In this document: one piece after another, positions 1 to 5,100 of the stretch | Position numbering within the stretch: position 1 is the stretch's first letter | How the letters are laid out: every line of letters starts with the position of its first letter | From: Ardenticatenia bacterium | GTDB taxonomy: Bacteria > Chloroflexota > Anaerolineae > Aggregatilineales > Ch27 | Length of the DNA: 9,749 nt | NCBI GenBank assembly: GCA_026983935.1 | Contig: JALSTC010000599.1 | Span: 1-9,749 of the forward strand | Direction of reading: 5' to 3' | Notes under the pieces: model-generated | The model's database searches: none | What the model was told of the DNA's origin: nothing | Seen by the model: only the letters and a program-made list of their open reading frames with translations | Program-made: the position numbers and the translations under genes

Positions 1-1
1 G

Positions 2-268
2 AACTACGAAAGCGTTGTGCAAGGTCACGGGGAGGTCGTGCTGCGGGGGGAAGTTGAGAGCAAGATCAATGAAGACCTCAAGTATCTGGCCTGCCTGCGC
101 CGCATGGTTAGCAAAGCACTGCAGCGCAAGAATCAGGAACGCGCCCTGGGGAAAATCGACATCGAGAAATGCGGCAAGAGCCGGATTCTGCTGAACGGCG
201 CTGTACAGGACCTGCACCGCGCCAACGTCCGCGCACTTTACACCGCCATGCGGGCCGCACAGAACTGA
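2..268 (+). CDS. C-terminal part of a probable metallo-beta-lactamase-fold hydrolase (5'-truncated by window edge)
   Basis: The frame is open from the first bases of the window and ends at TGA 266-268, so only the last 88 or so residues of a longer protein are present. A GTG at 17 could be read as a start, but no ribosome binding site can be seen and the frame stays open upstream. The visible part begins NYESVVQGHGEVV. A 'vv-GHG-vv' strand-loop followed by a charged helix is typical of the last metal-site region and C-terminal helices of metallo-beta-lactamase-fold hydrolases. The rest is helical and basic, rich in Arg/Lys and Leu, and ends MRAAQN. The catalytic HxHxDH motif would lie upstream of the window, so the family call rests on the GHG motif and the general pattern only. 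The substrate cannot be guessed. It is separated from the next gene by 102 bases that contain a promoter, so it probably belongs to a different transcription unit. Confidence 0.55.
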   Translation, partial: NYESVVQGHGEVVLRGEVESKINEDLKYLACLRRMVSKALQRKNQERALGKIDIEKCGKSRILLNGAVQDLHRANVRALYTAMRAAQN

Positions 269-294
269 ACCGTGCCCATTTCCCGTGCAGTGCA

Positions 295-342
295 GCAGTA
301 CACAAATACTGCAGCTGCGAAGATAGTATAATGACTTCGCAG
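295..342 (+). promoter_or_regulatory. Promoter of the degV cluster with two overlapping dyads
   Basis: A perfect TATAAT lies at 327-332, giving a predicted transcript start near 339 and a leader of about 32 bases before the ATG at 371. No good -35 hexamer is present 16-18 bases upstream (304-309 reads AAATAC). Two inverted repeats cover the core promoter. Dyad A is GCAGTA (295-300), N6, TACTGC (307-312), centred where the -35 element should be. Dyad B is CTGCGAAG (315-322), N12, CTTCGCAG (335-342), a perfect 8-bp repeat whose spacer contains the -10 box. GCAGTAC also recurs as a direct repeat at 295-301 and 339-345. Since most of dyad B is upstream of the start point, it is more likely a protein-binding site on DNA than an RNA hairpin. 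The regulator is unknown. Confidence 0.6.
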
Positions 343-370
343 TACGTTCTCATCCTTCAGGAGGCCGCCA

Positions 371-1225
371 ATGGCACACTTTGCCCTGATCACCGACAGC
401 ACATGCGACCTGCCCCCAGCACTCACCAGCGAGCGGCAGATTTACATCATTCCGCAGGTCATTGTATGGGGACGTGAAATTTTGAAAGACGGCGAAAGCA
501 TCACTTCCCGGCAGTTCTATGAACGCCTGGCCACTGCAAAGGAAATGCCCACGACCTCACGCCCGGCCCCGGCAGATGTCGCCGCCCTGTTCGAGCGTGC
601 GAGGGAAGAGACCGGCGCTGATGAACTGGTTGTGCTGACCGTTTCTGAAGAAGTCAGCGGCACCTATCCCTCAGCGCAGCAGGCGCTCAAAATGGTGGAT
701 TTTCCCGTCCACGTACTGGATACGCGCACAATCTCACTGGCGCTGGGTATGACCGTCTTGAAAGTAGCCGATGCACGCGACGCTGGCGCATCGCCGGAGG
801 AAGCGATCGCCCTGGCCCGTGAATCCGCTGCCAGAACCCACGCGCTGTTCTCGGTGGGCACGCTCGAATTCCTGTACCGCGGCGGGCGCATCGGCGGGGC
901 CAGGCATCTGATCGGGACGGCGCTGAGCATCAAACCCCTGCTGCACATCAAAGATGGCCGCGTGGAAGCGCTGGAAAGTGTGCGCACACGCAAGCGGGCT
1001 CTGAAGCGCCTCATGGATCTTGCCGACGAGCGGATAGACGGCAGCAGACCCCTCTGGATCGGTATTGTGCACGGCAATGCTGCTGAAGAAGCTGCCGCAC
1101 TCCACGAGGAAGCGCTTTCCCGCTGGAAGCCGGACCTGCTTGTGGAAGGCTGGGTCAGCCCCTCGATCGGTGTCCACGCCGGGCCTGGCGTGATCGGCCT
1201 GATGATCATGCAGCAGCCCGCGTAA
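371..1225 (+). CDS. DegV family protein, FakB-type fatty-acid-binding protein (first of three tandem copies)
   Basis: This 284-residue protein matches the usual DegV length of about 280. DegV/FakB proteins bind one long-chain fatty acid in the cytosol and present it to the kinase FakA, which makes acyl-phosphate for phospholipid synthesis. Motifs in order are ITDST (7-11), PTTSRP (60-65), VSGTY (95-99), LDTR (116-119), RGGRIGG (170-176), IKP (187-189), RTRKRA (205-210) and GVHAGPG (267-273). The Thr of the TTS motif and the Ser of SGTY correspond to the residues that hold the fatty-acid carboxylate in known DegV structures. The start is supported by AGGAGG at 359-364, six bases before the ATG. 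An ungapped comparison by eye gives about 53% identity with the next copy, with a one-residue difference near the N-terminus. It is first in the cluster, behind a promoter at 327-332. The family call is firm; the fatty-acid specificity is unknown. Confidence 0.93.
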   Translation: MAHFALITDSTCDLPPALTSERQIYIIPQVIVWGREILKDGESITSRQFYERLATAKEMPTTSRPAPADVAALFERAREETGADELVVLTVSEEVSGTYPSAQQALKMVDFPVHVLDTRTISLALGMTVLKVADARDAGASPEEAIALARESAARTHALFSVGTLEFLYRGGRIGGARHLIGTALSIKPLLHIKDGRVEALESVRTRKRALKRLMDLADERIDGSRPLWIGIVHGNAAEEAAALHEEALSRWKPDLLVEGWVSPSIGVHAGPGVIGLMIMQQPA

Positions 1226-1278
1226 ATCGCCGACGGGCAGCATCAGGTGCTTCGTTCTGGTGTTATGGCACAAAGAGA

Positions 1279-1305
1279 CCTTTTGCTATTTCTTTAACAA
1301 AAAGG
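1279..1305 (+). promoter_or_regulatory. Possible hairpin covering the ribosome binding site of the second degV gene
   Basis: CCTTTT (1279-1284) is complementary to AAAAGG (1300-1305), with a 15-base loop. The right arm includes the start of the AAGGAGAG Shine-Dalgarno sequence that precedes the ATG at 1315. If the stem forms in the mRNA it would partly mask the binding site of degV copy 2. The stem is short and AT-rich, so it may be coincidental. The rest of the 89-base gap (1226-1314) contains no convincing promoter or terminator. Confidence 0.25.
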
Positions 1306-1314
1306 AGAGCATTT

Positions 1315-2163
1315 ATGAGCGCGCGCATTGCCATTGTCACCGACAGCACATCGGACATCCCGAAGGATATCGCCCGGGAGCGGGGGATTTACGTCGTCCC
1401 CCTGCATATCATGTGGGGCACAGAAACGCTGAGAGATGGCGTGGACATCACCACCGAACAGTTTTACGAGCGTCTCGCCATTGAACCCGAACTTCCCACC
1501 ACCTCCCAGCCAACGCCAACCGAGTTTGCCGACGCCTTCCAGCAGGCCCGCGATGAAACAGACGCCGAGGGCATCCTCGTGCTGACCATCTCCGCCGACC
1601 TCAGCGGCACCTATTCTTCTGCAGTGCAGGCCGTCAAAATGGTGGACTTCCCCGTCCGCGTGGTGGATACCCGCGTGACCTCGCTGGGACAGACCCTGTG
1701 CGTTCTGGAAGCCGCAGACGCACGGGATCAAGGCGCTTCACTGGAAGAGGCGGCGGCGCTGGCCGAATCACTGGTTGGCCGCACGCTGGTTATCTTCACG
1801 GTCAACACACTGGAATACCTGCATAAAGGAGGGCGAATCGGCGGCGCACAGCGCTTGATCGGCACCGCGCTTAACATCAAACCCATCCTGCACGTGGTCA
1901 ATGGCCGCGTCGAAGCGCGGGAAAGCATCCGCACACGCAAGCGCGCCCTGCGCCGTCTGGTGGAGATTTTCAATGAAGTCGTTGATCCCACCAGGCCTCT
2001 GAAAGTCGGTGTTCTCCACGGCCAATCTGCCGATGAGACACACGAGATGGAAAACGTCATCACCACACGATACCGGCCAGAAAGCGTTATCACGGCCCCG
2101 GTCGGCTGCGCCATCGGTACGCACACCGGCCCCGGCGTCGTCGGTTTCACCATCTTGCAGTAA
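1315..2163 (+). CDS. DegV family protein, FakB-type fatty-acid-binding protein (second of three tandem copies)
   Basis: This is a complete 282-residue DegV protein. It carries IVTDST (7-12), PTTSQP (61-66), LSGTY (96-100), VDTR (117-120), KGGRIGG (171-177), IKPILHV (188-194), RTRKRA (206-211) and GTHTGPG (268-274), which is the complete set of family motifs including the Thr and Ser that bind the fatty-acid carboxylate. Of the three copies this one looks closest to the family consensus. The start is ATG 1315, with AAGGAG at 1302-1307 seven bases upstream. It has about 53% identity to copy 1 and about 55% to copy 3 by ungapped hand counts, so the duplications are old. Short nucleotide identities persist, for example a 16-base match to copy 3 in the FADAFQ segment. 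Its stop is 25 bases from the start of copy 3, which supports co-transcription and probably translational coupling of the pair. The role is inferred: supply of fatty acid to a FakA kinase encoded elsewhere. Confidence 0.93.
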   Translation: MSARIAIVTDSTSDIPKDIARERGIYVVPLHIMWGTETLRDGVDITTEQFYERLAIEPELPTTSQPTPTEFADAFQQARDETDAEGILVLTISADLSGTYSSAVQAVKMVDFPVRVVDTRVTSLGQTLCVLEAADARDQGASLEEAAALAESLVGRTLVIFTVNTLEYLHKGGRIGGAQRLIGTALNIKPILHVVNGRVEARESIRTRKRALRRLVEIFNEVVDPTRPLKVGVLHGQSADETHEMENVITTRYRPESVITAPVGCAIGTHTGPGVVGFTILQ

Positions 2164-2188
2164 CTTTCATCATCAGGAGGGCTATCAG

Positions 2189-3037
2189 GTGGCAGGGCCA
2201 ATCGCCATTGTGACCGACAGCACCGCCGACATTCCCGCTCCTCTTGCAGCGGAACGCCGGATACACGTCGTCCCGATGCACATTCTCTGGGAAGGGCGTG
2301 ATCTTCGCGATCGCATTGACATCGATTCTGAGGTATTCTACACACGGCTGGTCAAAACACGGGAACTGCCAACGACTTCACAGCCCTCCCCTGTCGAATT
2401 CGCCGACGCCTTCCAGCGTGCCCGTGATGAGACTGACGCCGAAGCTGTCATCGCCCTGACCATCTCCTCAAAGTTGAGCGGCTCGTACAACGCCGCGCTG
2501 GAAGCGATCAAGCTGGTGGATTTTCCGGCATTCGTGGTGGATACGCTGACCGGCTCTCTTGCACACGGGCTTGCCGTCCTGGCACTGGCCGACGCCCGTG
2601 ACGCGGGGATATCGCCGGAAAAAGCAGCCGACTTTGCCCGGCAGGCAGCAGCCCGCACTAAAATGATCTTTGCTCTGGATACACTGGAATTTTTGTACCG
2701 CAGCGGGCGCATCAGCAATCTGCGGCGGTGGATCGGCACGGCACTGCGCATCAAGCCGATCCTGCATGTGAAGGACGGCGGCATTGCGCTGCTGGAACAG
2801 GCACACACCCGCAGGCGAATGCTCTGCCGCCTGATCGAAATATTCGAGCAGGTGGTTGATCCGGCCAAACCGCTGCATATGGGCGTCCTGCACGGCAATG
2901 CGATAGACGACATGCAGGCGTTTCTTGCGGAAATCACAGCCCAGTGGAAGCCTGCGCGGCTCATCCAGAGCACAGTATGTGCGTCGATCGGCGTGCATAC
3001 CGGACCCGGCTCACTCGGCTTCGCTATCTTTCAATAG
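2189..3037 (+). CDS. DegV family protein, FakB-type fatty-acid-binding protein (third of three tandem copies)
   Basis: The frame is open from 2009, but the part before 2189 overlaps copy 2 and has no DegV similarity. GTG 2189 is the likely start: AGGAGG lies at 2175-2180, eight bases upstream, and the protein then begins like its neighbours (MAGPIAIVTDST). That gives 282 residues, identical in length to copy 2 and alignable without gaps. Motifs are IVTDST (7-12), PTTSQP (61-66), LSGSY (96-100), VDT (117-119), SGRIS (172-176), IKPILHV (188-194) and GVHTGPG (268-274). It is the most divergent copy at two conserved places: the loop is RSGRISN where the others have GGRIGG, and the basic stretch is HTRRRM where the others have RTRKRA. 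The carboxylate-binding Thr and Ser are kept, so it should still bind a fatty acid, perhaps a different one. It is followed after 47 bases by the deacylase gene. Confidence 0.92.
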   Translation: MAGPIAIVTDSTADIPAPLAAERRIHVVPMHILWEGRDLRDRIDIDSEVFYTRLVKTRELPTTSQPSPVEFADAFQRARDETDAEAVIALTISSKLSGSYNAALEAIKLVDFPAFVVDTLTGSLAHGLAVLALADARDAGISPEKAADFARQAAARTKMIFALDTLEFLYRSGRISNLRRWIGTALRIKPILHVKDGGIALLEQAHTRRRMLCRLIEIFEQVVDPAKPLHMGVLHGNAIDDMQAFLAEITAQWKPARLIQSTVCASIGVHTGPGSLGFAIFQ

Positions 3038-3084
3038 TGCTGAGAACACGACTGACCATCGCTTCGAAGGAGGCAGGACAGGCC

Positions 3085-3567
3085 ATGGAACCCCTGACAC
3101 CGGAAGACGTGCAGACCGCGCTTGATGCTTTTGAGCTGGGGCTGCGCGTCCAGTTCTTTGAGCAGTCCACGGCGACCGCACTGGAAGCAGCCGAGGCCAT
3201 CGGCACAGCGCCGGGCACAATCGTCAAAAGCCTGTGCTTTATGGTGAACGGCCAGCCGGTTATGGTGCTGGCTGCAGGAGATCGCCGTGTGGATGACCGC
3301 AAACTGGCGGCCATTTACGAGGTTTCTCGCAAGAAAGTCAGGATCGCCACACCGGAGCAGTGCGTGGAGATTTTTGGCTATCCGCCGGGCAGCGTGCCGC
3401 CGGTGGGACATCGCACGCCGGTCCCGGTTTATATCGAAGATTCACTGGCTCGCTTCACGCAGCTTTATGCGGCTGCGGGTGCGCCCAATGCAATTTTCCC
3501 GGTGACCTATGAGCAGCTCCTGCACATCACCGGCGGGCGGGTGGCCGACTTGCAGCGTGTGAGATAA
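3085..3567 (+). CDS. YbaK/EbsC (ProX)-type aminoacyl-tRNA deacylase
   Basis: This 160-residue single-domain protein belongs to the YbaK/prolyl-tRNA-synthetase-associated domain family. These freestanding cytosolic enzymes hydrolyse mischarged aminoacyl-tRNA, such as Cys- or Ala-tRNA(Pro), and so protect translation fidelity. The sequence shows the family order: N-terminal helix with FEQSTATALEAA (25-36), TIVKSLCF (45-52) with the conserved catalytic-region Lys at 48, a VMVLAAGDRRVDDRKLA segment (59-75), then GYPPGSVPPVGH (98-109) and PVPVYIEDSL (112-121), ending with a short strand around TGGRVADL. The start is ATG 3085, with AAGGAGG at 3067-3073. The 11-base spacing is slightly long, but no better start is present. 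An in-frame ATG at 2944 lies inside degV copy 3 and is not credible. The exact tRNA and amino acid cannot be told from sequence alone. It is last in the degV cluster, with no internal promoter seen, so it is probably co-transcribed. Confidence 0.87.
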   Translation: MEPLTPEDVQTALDAFELGLRVQFFEQSTATALEAAEAIGTAPGTIVKSLCFMVNGQPVMVLAAGDRRVDDRKLAAIYEVSRKKVRIATPEQCVEIFGYPPGSVPPVGHRTPVPVYIEDSLARFTQLYAAAGAPNAIFPVTYEQLLHITGGRVADLQRVR

Positions 3568-3571
3568 TGTT

Positions 3572-3631
3572 TCCCACATTACCCACTTTATCCCACAAAA
3601 TACCACATAATCCACAGTGAATCCCACAGCA
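3572..3631. repeat. Six-unit degenerate tandem repeat of about 10 bp, TCCCACAnnA
   Basis: Six consecutive units follow the deacylase stop: TCCCACATTA (3572), CCCACTTTA (3582), TCCCACAAAA (3591), TACCACATAA (3601), TCCACAGTGAA (3611) and TCCCACAGCA (3622). Unit lengths are 9-11 bases, so copies recur once per helical turn. The stretch is clearly more AT-rich than the flanking genes. Read on the minus strand, which is the 3' side of moeA, it is a series of TGTGG(G) blocks. The last unit is also the left arm of the hairpin at 3623-3656. The function is unknown; it could be a protein-binding array, part of a terminator region, or the product of slippage. Confidence 0.7.
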
Positions 3632-3656
3632 GGCCGCCCGGTGGGGTTGCTGTGGG
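3623..3656. terminator. Hairpin between convergent genes, possible bidirectional terminator
   Basis: CCCACAGCA (3623-3631) pairs perfectly with TGCTGTGGG (3648-3656), a 9-bp GC-rich stem with a 16-base loop. It abuts the moeA stop codon (minus strand, 3659-3657) and is 55 bases beyond the deacylase stop, so it is well placed to end both transcripts. Neither side has a clear run of T, so it is not a textbook intrinsic terminator. Confidence 0.5.
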
Positions 3657-4904
3657 TTAAAGTTCCCGCAGCAGACGCACCGGGAAACGCTCCCCGGTTC
3701 TGGCTTCTCTGCGGCCTGCCGGGACGATCAACAGGCCATCAGCCAGCACCATGGAGAGCATCGCGCCGGAGCTTTGTGTACCGGTTGTGTGCGCGATAAG
3801 CTGACCGTCCGGCCCACGCTCCAGCTTCACCCGGAAATACGTCAGCCGTCCATCCGCGGGGATGTCCTCTGCCAGCACAGCCTCTGCCATCGGCACGATG
3901 TCAGGCCGCCCACCCATCTTAAGCAGCGCCCGGCGCACAACCACATCAAACGTCACCTGTGCAGACACCGGATTACCCGGCAGGCCAAAAAAGGGGATAC
4001 CCTGCAAACGGCCATAGGCCAGCGGCTTGCCAGGACGCAAATTCAGCCGCCACAGCTTGACCTCGCCAAGCTCATCAAGCACGGTGCGCACCACATCATG
4101 CGCGCCTACAGATACTCCCGCCGAACTGACGATCATGTCCGGGTGATGTGCCAGCGCCTCCCGGAAGCAGCGGCGCACATCATCCAGTGTGTCGCGTGCC
4201 GTTGGAATGCGGATCGGCACACCGCCGTTGATCGTGACCAGCCCGGCCAGCACGTAGCTGTTGCTGTTGCGAATCTTTCCGGGCGTCAGCGGTTCGTCAA
4301 TTTCGACCAGCTCATCTCCACTGGAGAGAATCGCTACGCGGGGGCGGCGAATGACCGGCACAGTCACACGTCCCAGAGAGGCCAGCACCCCGATCTCCTG
4401 AGGACGCAGGATATCTCCAGCCCGTATCACCAACTGCCCGACCTGAATATCCTCCCCGACAGGACGCACATAATCGCCAGGATTGACGGCCCGCAGGATG
4501 CCGACGCGGGCGGGAGGCTGGTCCTCATGCCCTGCATCCCAGCGCACATCGGTGGCTTCCACCGGCACGACGGCATCCGCACCGGGCGGCAGCGGCGCGC
4601 CGGTCATGATCCGCGCAGCCTCGCCGGGATGCAGGTGGCCCTCCGGCGCAGCACCAGCCGATATATCCATGCTAACGGTCAACTGCACCGGGTTCTCCTG
4701 CGATGCGCCAGCCACATCAGCGGCCCGCACGGCGAAACCGTCCATGCTGGAATTGGCAAACGGCGGCAGCGCAAGTTCCGCCACCACATCCTCTGCCAGC
4801 ACACGATCCAGTGCCTCCGCCAGCGGGACATCTTCCGCTGGTAGGGGGATGATCCCGGCAAGAATACGCCGGAGGGTATCGTCTACATCTAACAAACCGG
4901 TCAA
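3657..4904 (-). CDS. moeA: Molybdopterin molybdenumtransferase MoeA
   Basis: MoeA inserts molybdate into adenylylated molybdopterin in the last step of basic molybdenum cofactor synthesis in the cytosol. With a TTG start at 4904 the protein is 415 residues, close to the usual 400-410, and begins LLDVDDTLRRIL as the family does. That TTG follows AGGGAG (minus strand, 4918-4913) by eight bases. The frame extends to an ATG at 5006, but that extension overlaps a good promoter at 4966-4993 and lacks family similarity; GTG 4928 is a weaker alternative. Motifs, numbered from the TTG, are PPFANSSMDGFAV (47-59), RIMTGAPLPPGADAVV (98-113), LSSGDEL (193-199), SAGVSVGAHD (261-270), RPGKP (290-294) and GLPGNPVS (307-314). 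The order corresponds to domains I, II, III (the MogA-like fold) and the C-terminal domain IV (about 335-415). No other cofactor genes are adjacent, so it stands alone here. Confidence 0.93.
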   Translation of the reverse strand: MTGLLDVDDTLRRILAGIIPLPAEDVPLAEALDRVLAEDVVAELALPPFANSSMDGFAVRAADVAGASQENPVQLTVSMDISAGAAPEGHLHPGEAARIMTGAPLPPGADAVVPVEATDVRWDAGHEDQPPARVGILRAVNPGDYVRPVGEDIQVGQLVIRAGDILRPQEIGVLASLGRVTVPVIRRPRVAILSSGDELVEIDEPLTPGKIRNSNSYVLAGLVTINGGVPIRIPTARDTLDDVRRCFREALAHHPDMIVSSAGVSVGAHDVVRTVLDELGEVKLWRLNLRPGKPLAYGRLQGIPFFGLPGNPVSAQVTFDVVVRRALLKMGGRPDIVPMAEAVLAEDIPADGRLTYFRVKLERGPDGQLIAHTTGTQSSGAMLSMVLADGLLIVPAGRREARTGERFPVRLLREL

Positions 4905-4946
4905 AATCGTTTCTCCCTGAGCTGCCACACTGCTTTCACCAAAAGG

Positions 4947-4963
4947 CCGGGTAAACTGCCCGG
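4947..4963. promoter_or_regulatory. Inverted repeat at the moeA transcript start
   Basis: CCGGG (4947-4951) and CCCGG (4959-4963) flank a seven-base spacer, directly downstream of the moeA -10 box. It could be an operator over the start point or a small 5' stem in the leader. The stem is only 5 bp, so the evidence is modest. Confidence 0.3.
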
Positions 4964-4965
4964 TG

Positions 4966-4993
4966 ATTATAGACTGTCCTGACAGAATGTCCA
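4966..4993 (-). promoter_or_regulatory. Promoter of moeA with a palindrome in the spacer
   Basis: On the minus strand TGGACA (4993-4988) and TATAAT (4971-4966) are separated by 16 bases, which is close to the housekeeping sigma consensus. The predicted start is near 4959, giving a leader of about 55 bases before the TTG at 4904. The spacer holds the inverted repeat CTGTC-AG-GACAG (4985-4974), well placed for a repressor. This promoter lies inside the long upstream extension of the moeA frame and argues against that longer start. Confidence 0.6.
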
Positions 4994-5041
4994 CGATGAG
5001 CAGCATATCCAGAACTGCAACACCCGAAAATTGCGGGGTTG

Positions 5042-5053
5042 CCTGAAATCAGG
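5042..5053. promoter_or_regulatory. Short palindrome upstream of the P-type ATPase gene
   Basis: CCTGA-AA-TCAGG (5042-5053) is a perfect 5-2-5 inverted repeat 47 bases upstream of the ATPase ATG. A weak promoter-like pair, TTGCCT (5039-5044) and TACTCT (5062-5067), spaced 17 bases, would overlap it; I am not confident of that promoter. It may be an operator for the pump gene. Confidence 0.3.
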
Positions 5054-5100
5054 TTTCCTCATACTCTGGTACCTGTGCATGAGAACAAGGAGCAGCAACA

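Noticed and set aside
1226..1262. Possible terminator hairpin after degV copy 1 (CATCAG with CTGGTG)
   Set aside because: The stem is 6 bp with a G-T pair and a ten-base loop, with no T run; too weak to claim that transcription ends there.
2009..2188. In-frame extension of degV copy 3 back to an ATG at 2009
   Set aside because: It overlaps the end of degV copy 2 by about 150 bases, has no DegV similarity, and a GTG with AGGAGG at proper spacing gives the same length as copy 2.
2944..3084. In-frame extension of the YbaK-like gene back to an ATG at 2944
   Set aside because: It lies inside degV copy 3, and the family N-terminus and the AAGGAGG site both support the ATG at 3085.
3588..3616. DnaA-box-like sequences TTATCCCACA (3588) and TAATCCACA (3608)
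   Set aside because: Each differs from the TTATCCACA consensus by an insertion or a mismatch, and both are explained by the local 10-bp repeat. No replication genes or unwinding region are nearby, so an origin is not supported.
3774..4844. 356-codon open frame on the plus strand opposite moeA
   Set aside because: moeA on the other strand carries all its family motifs. The plus-strand frame is His/Arg-rich with no recognisable domain, typical of an antisense shadow in GC-rich DNA.
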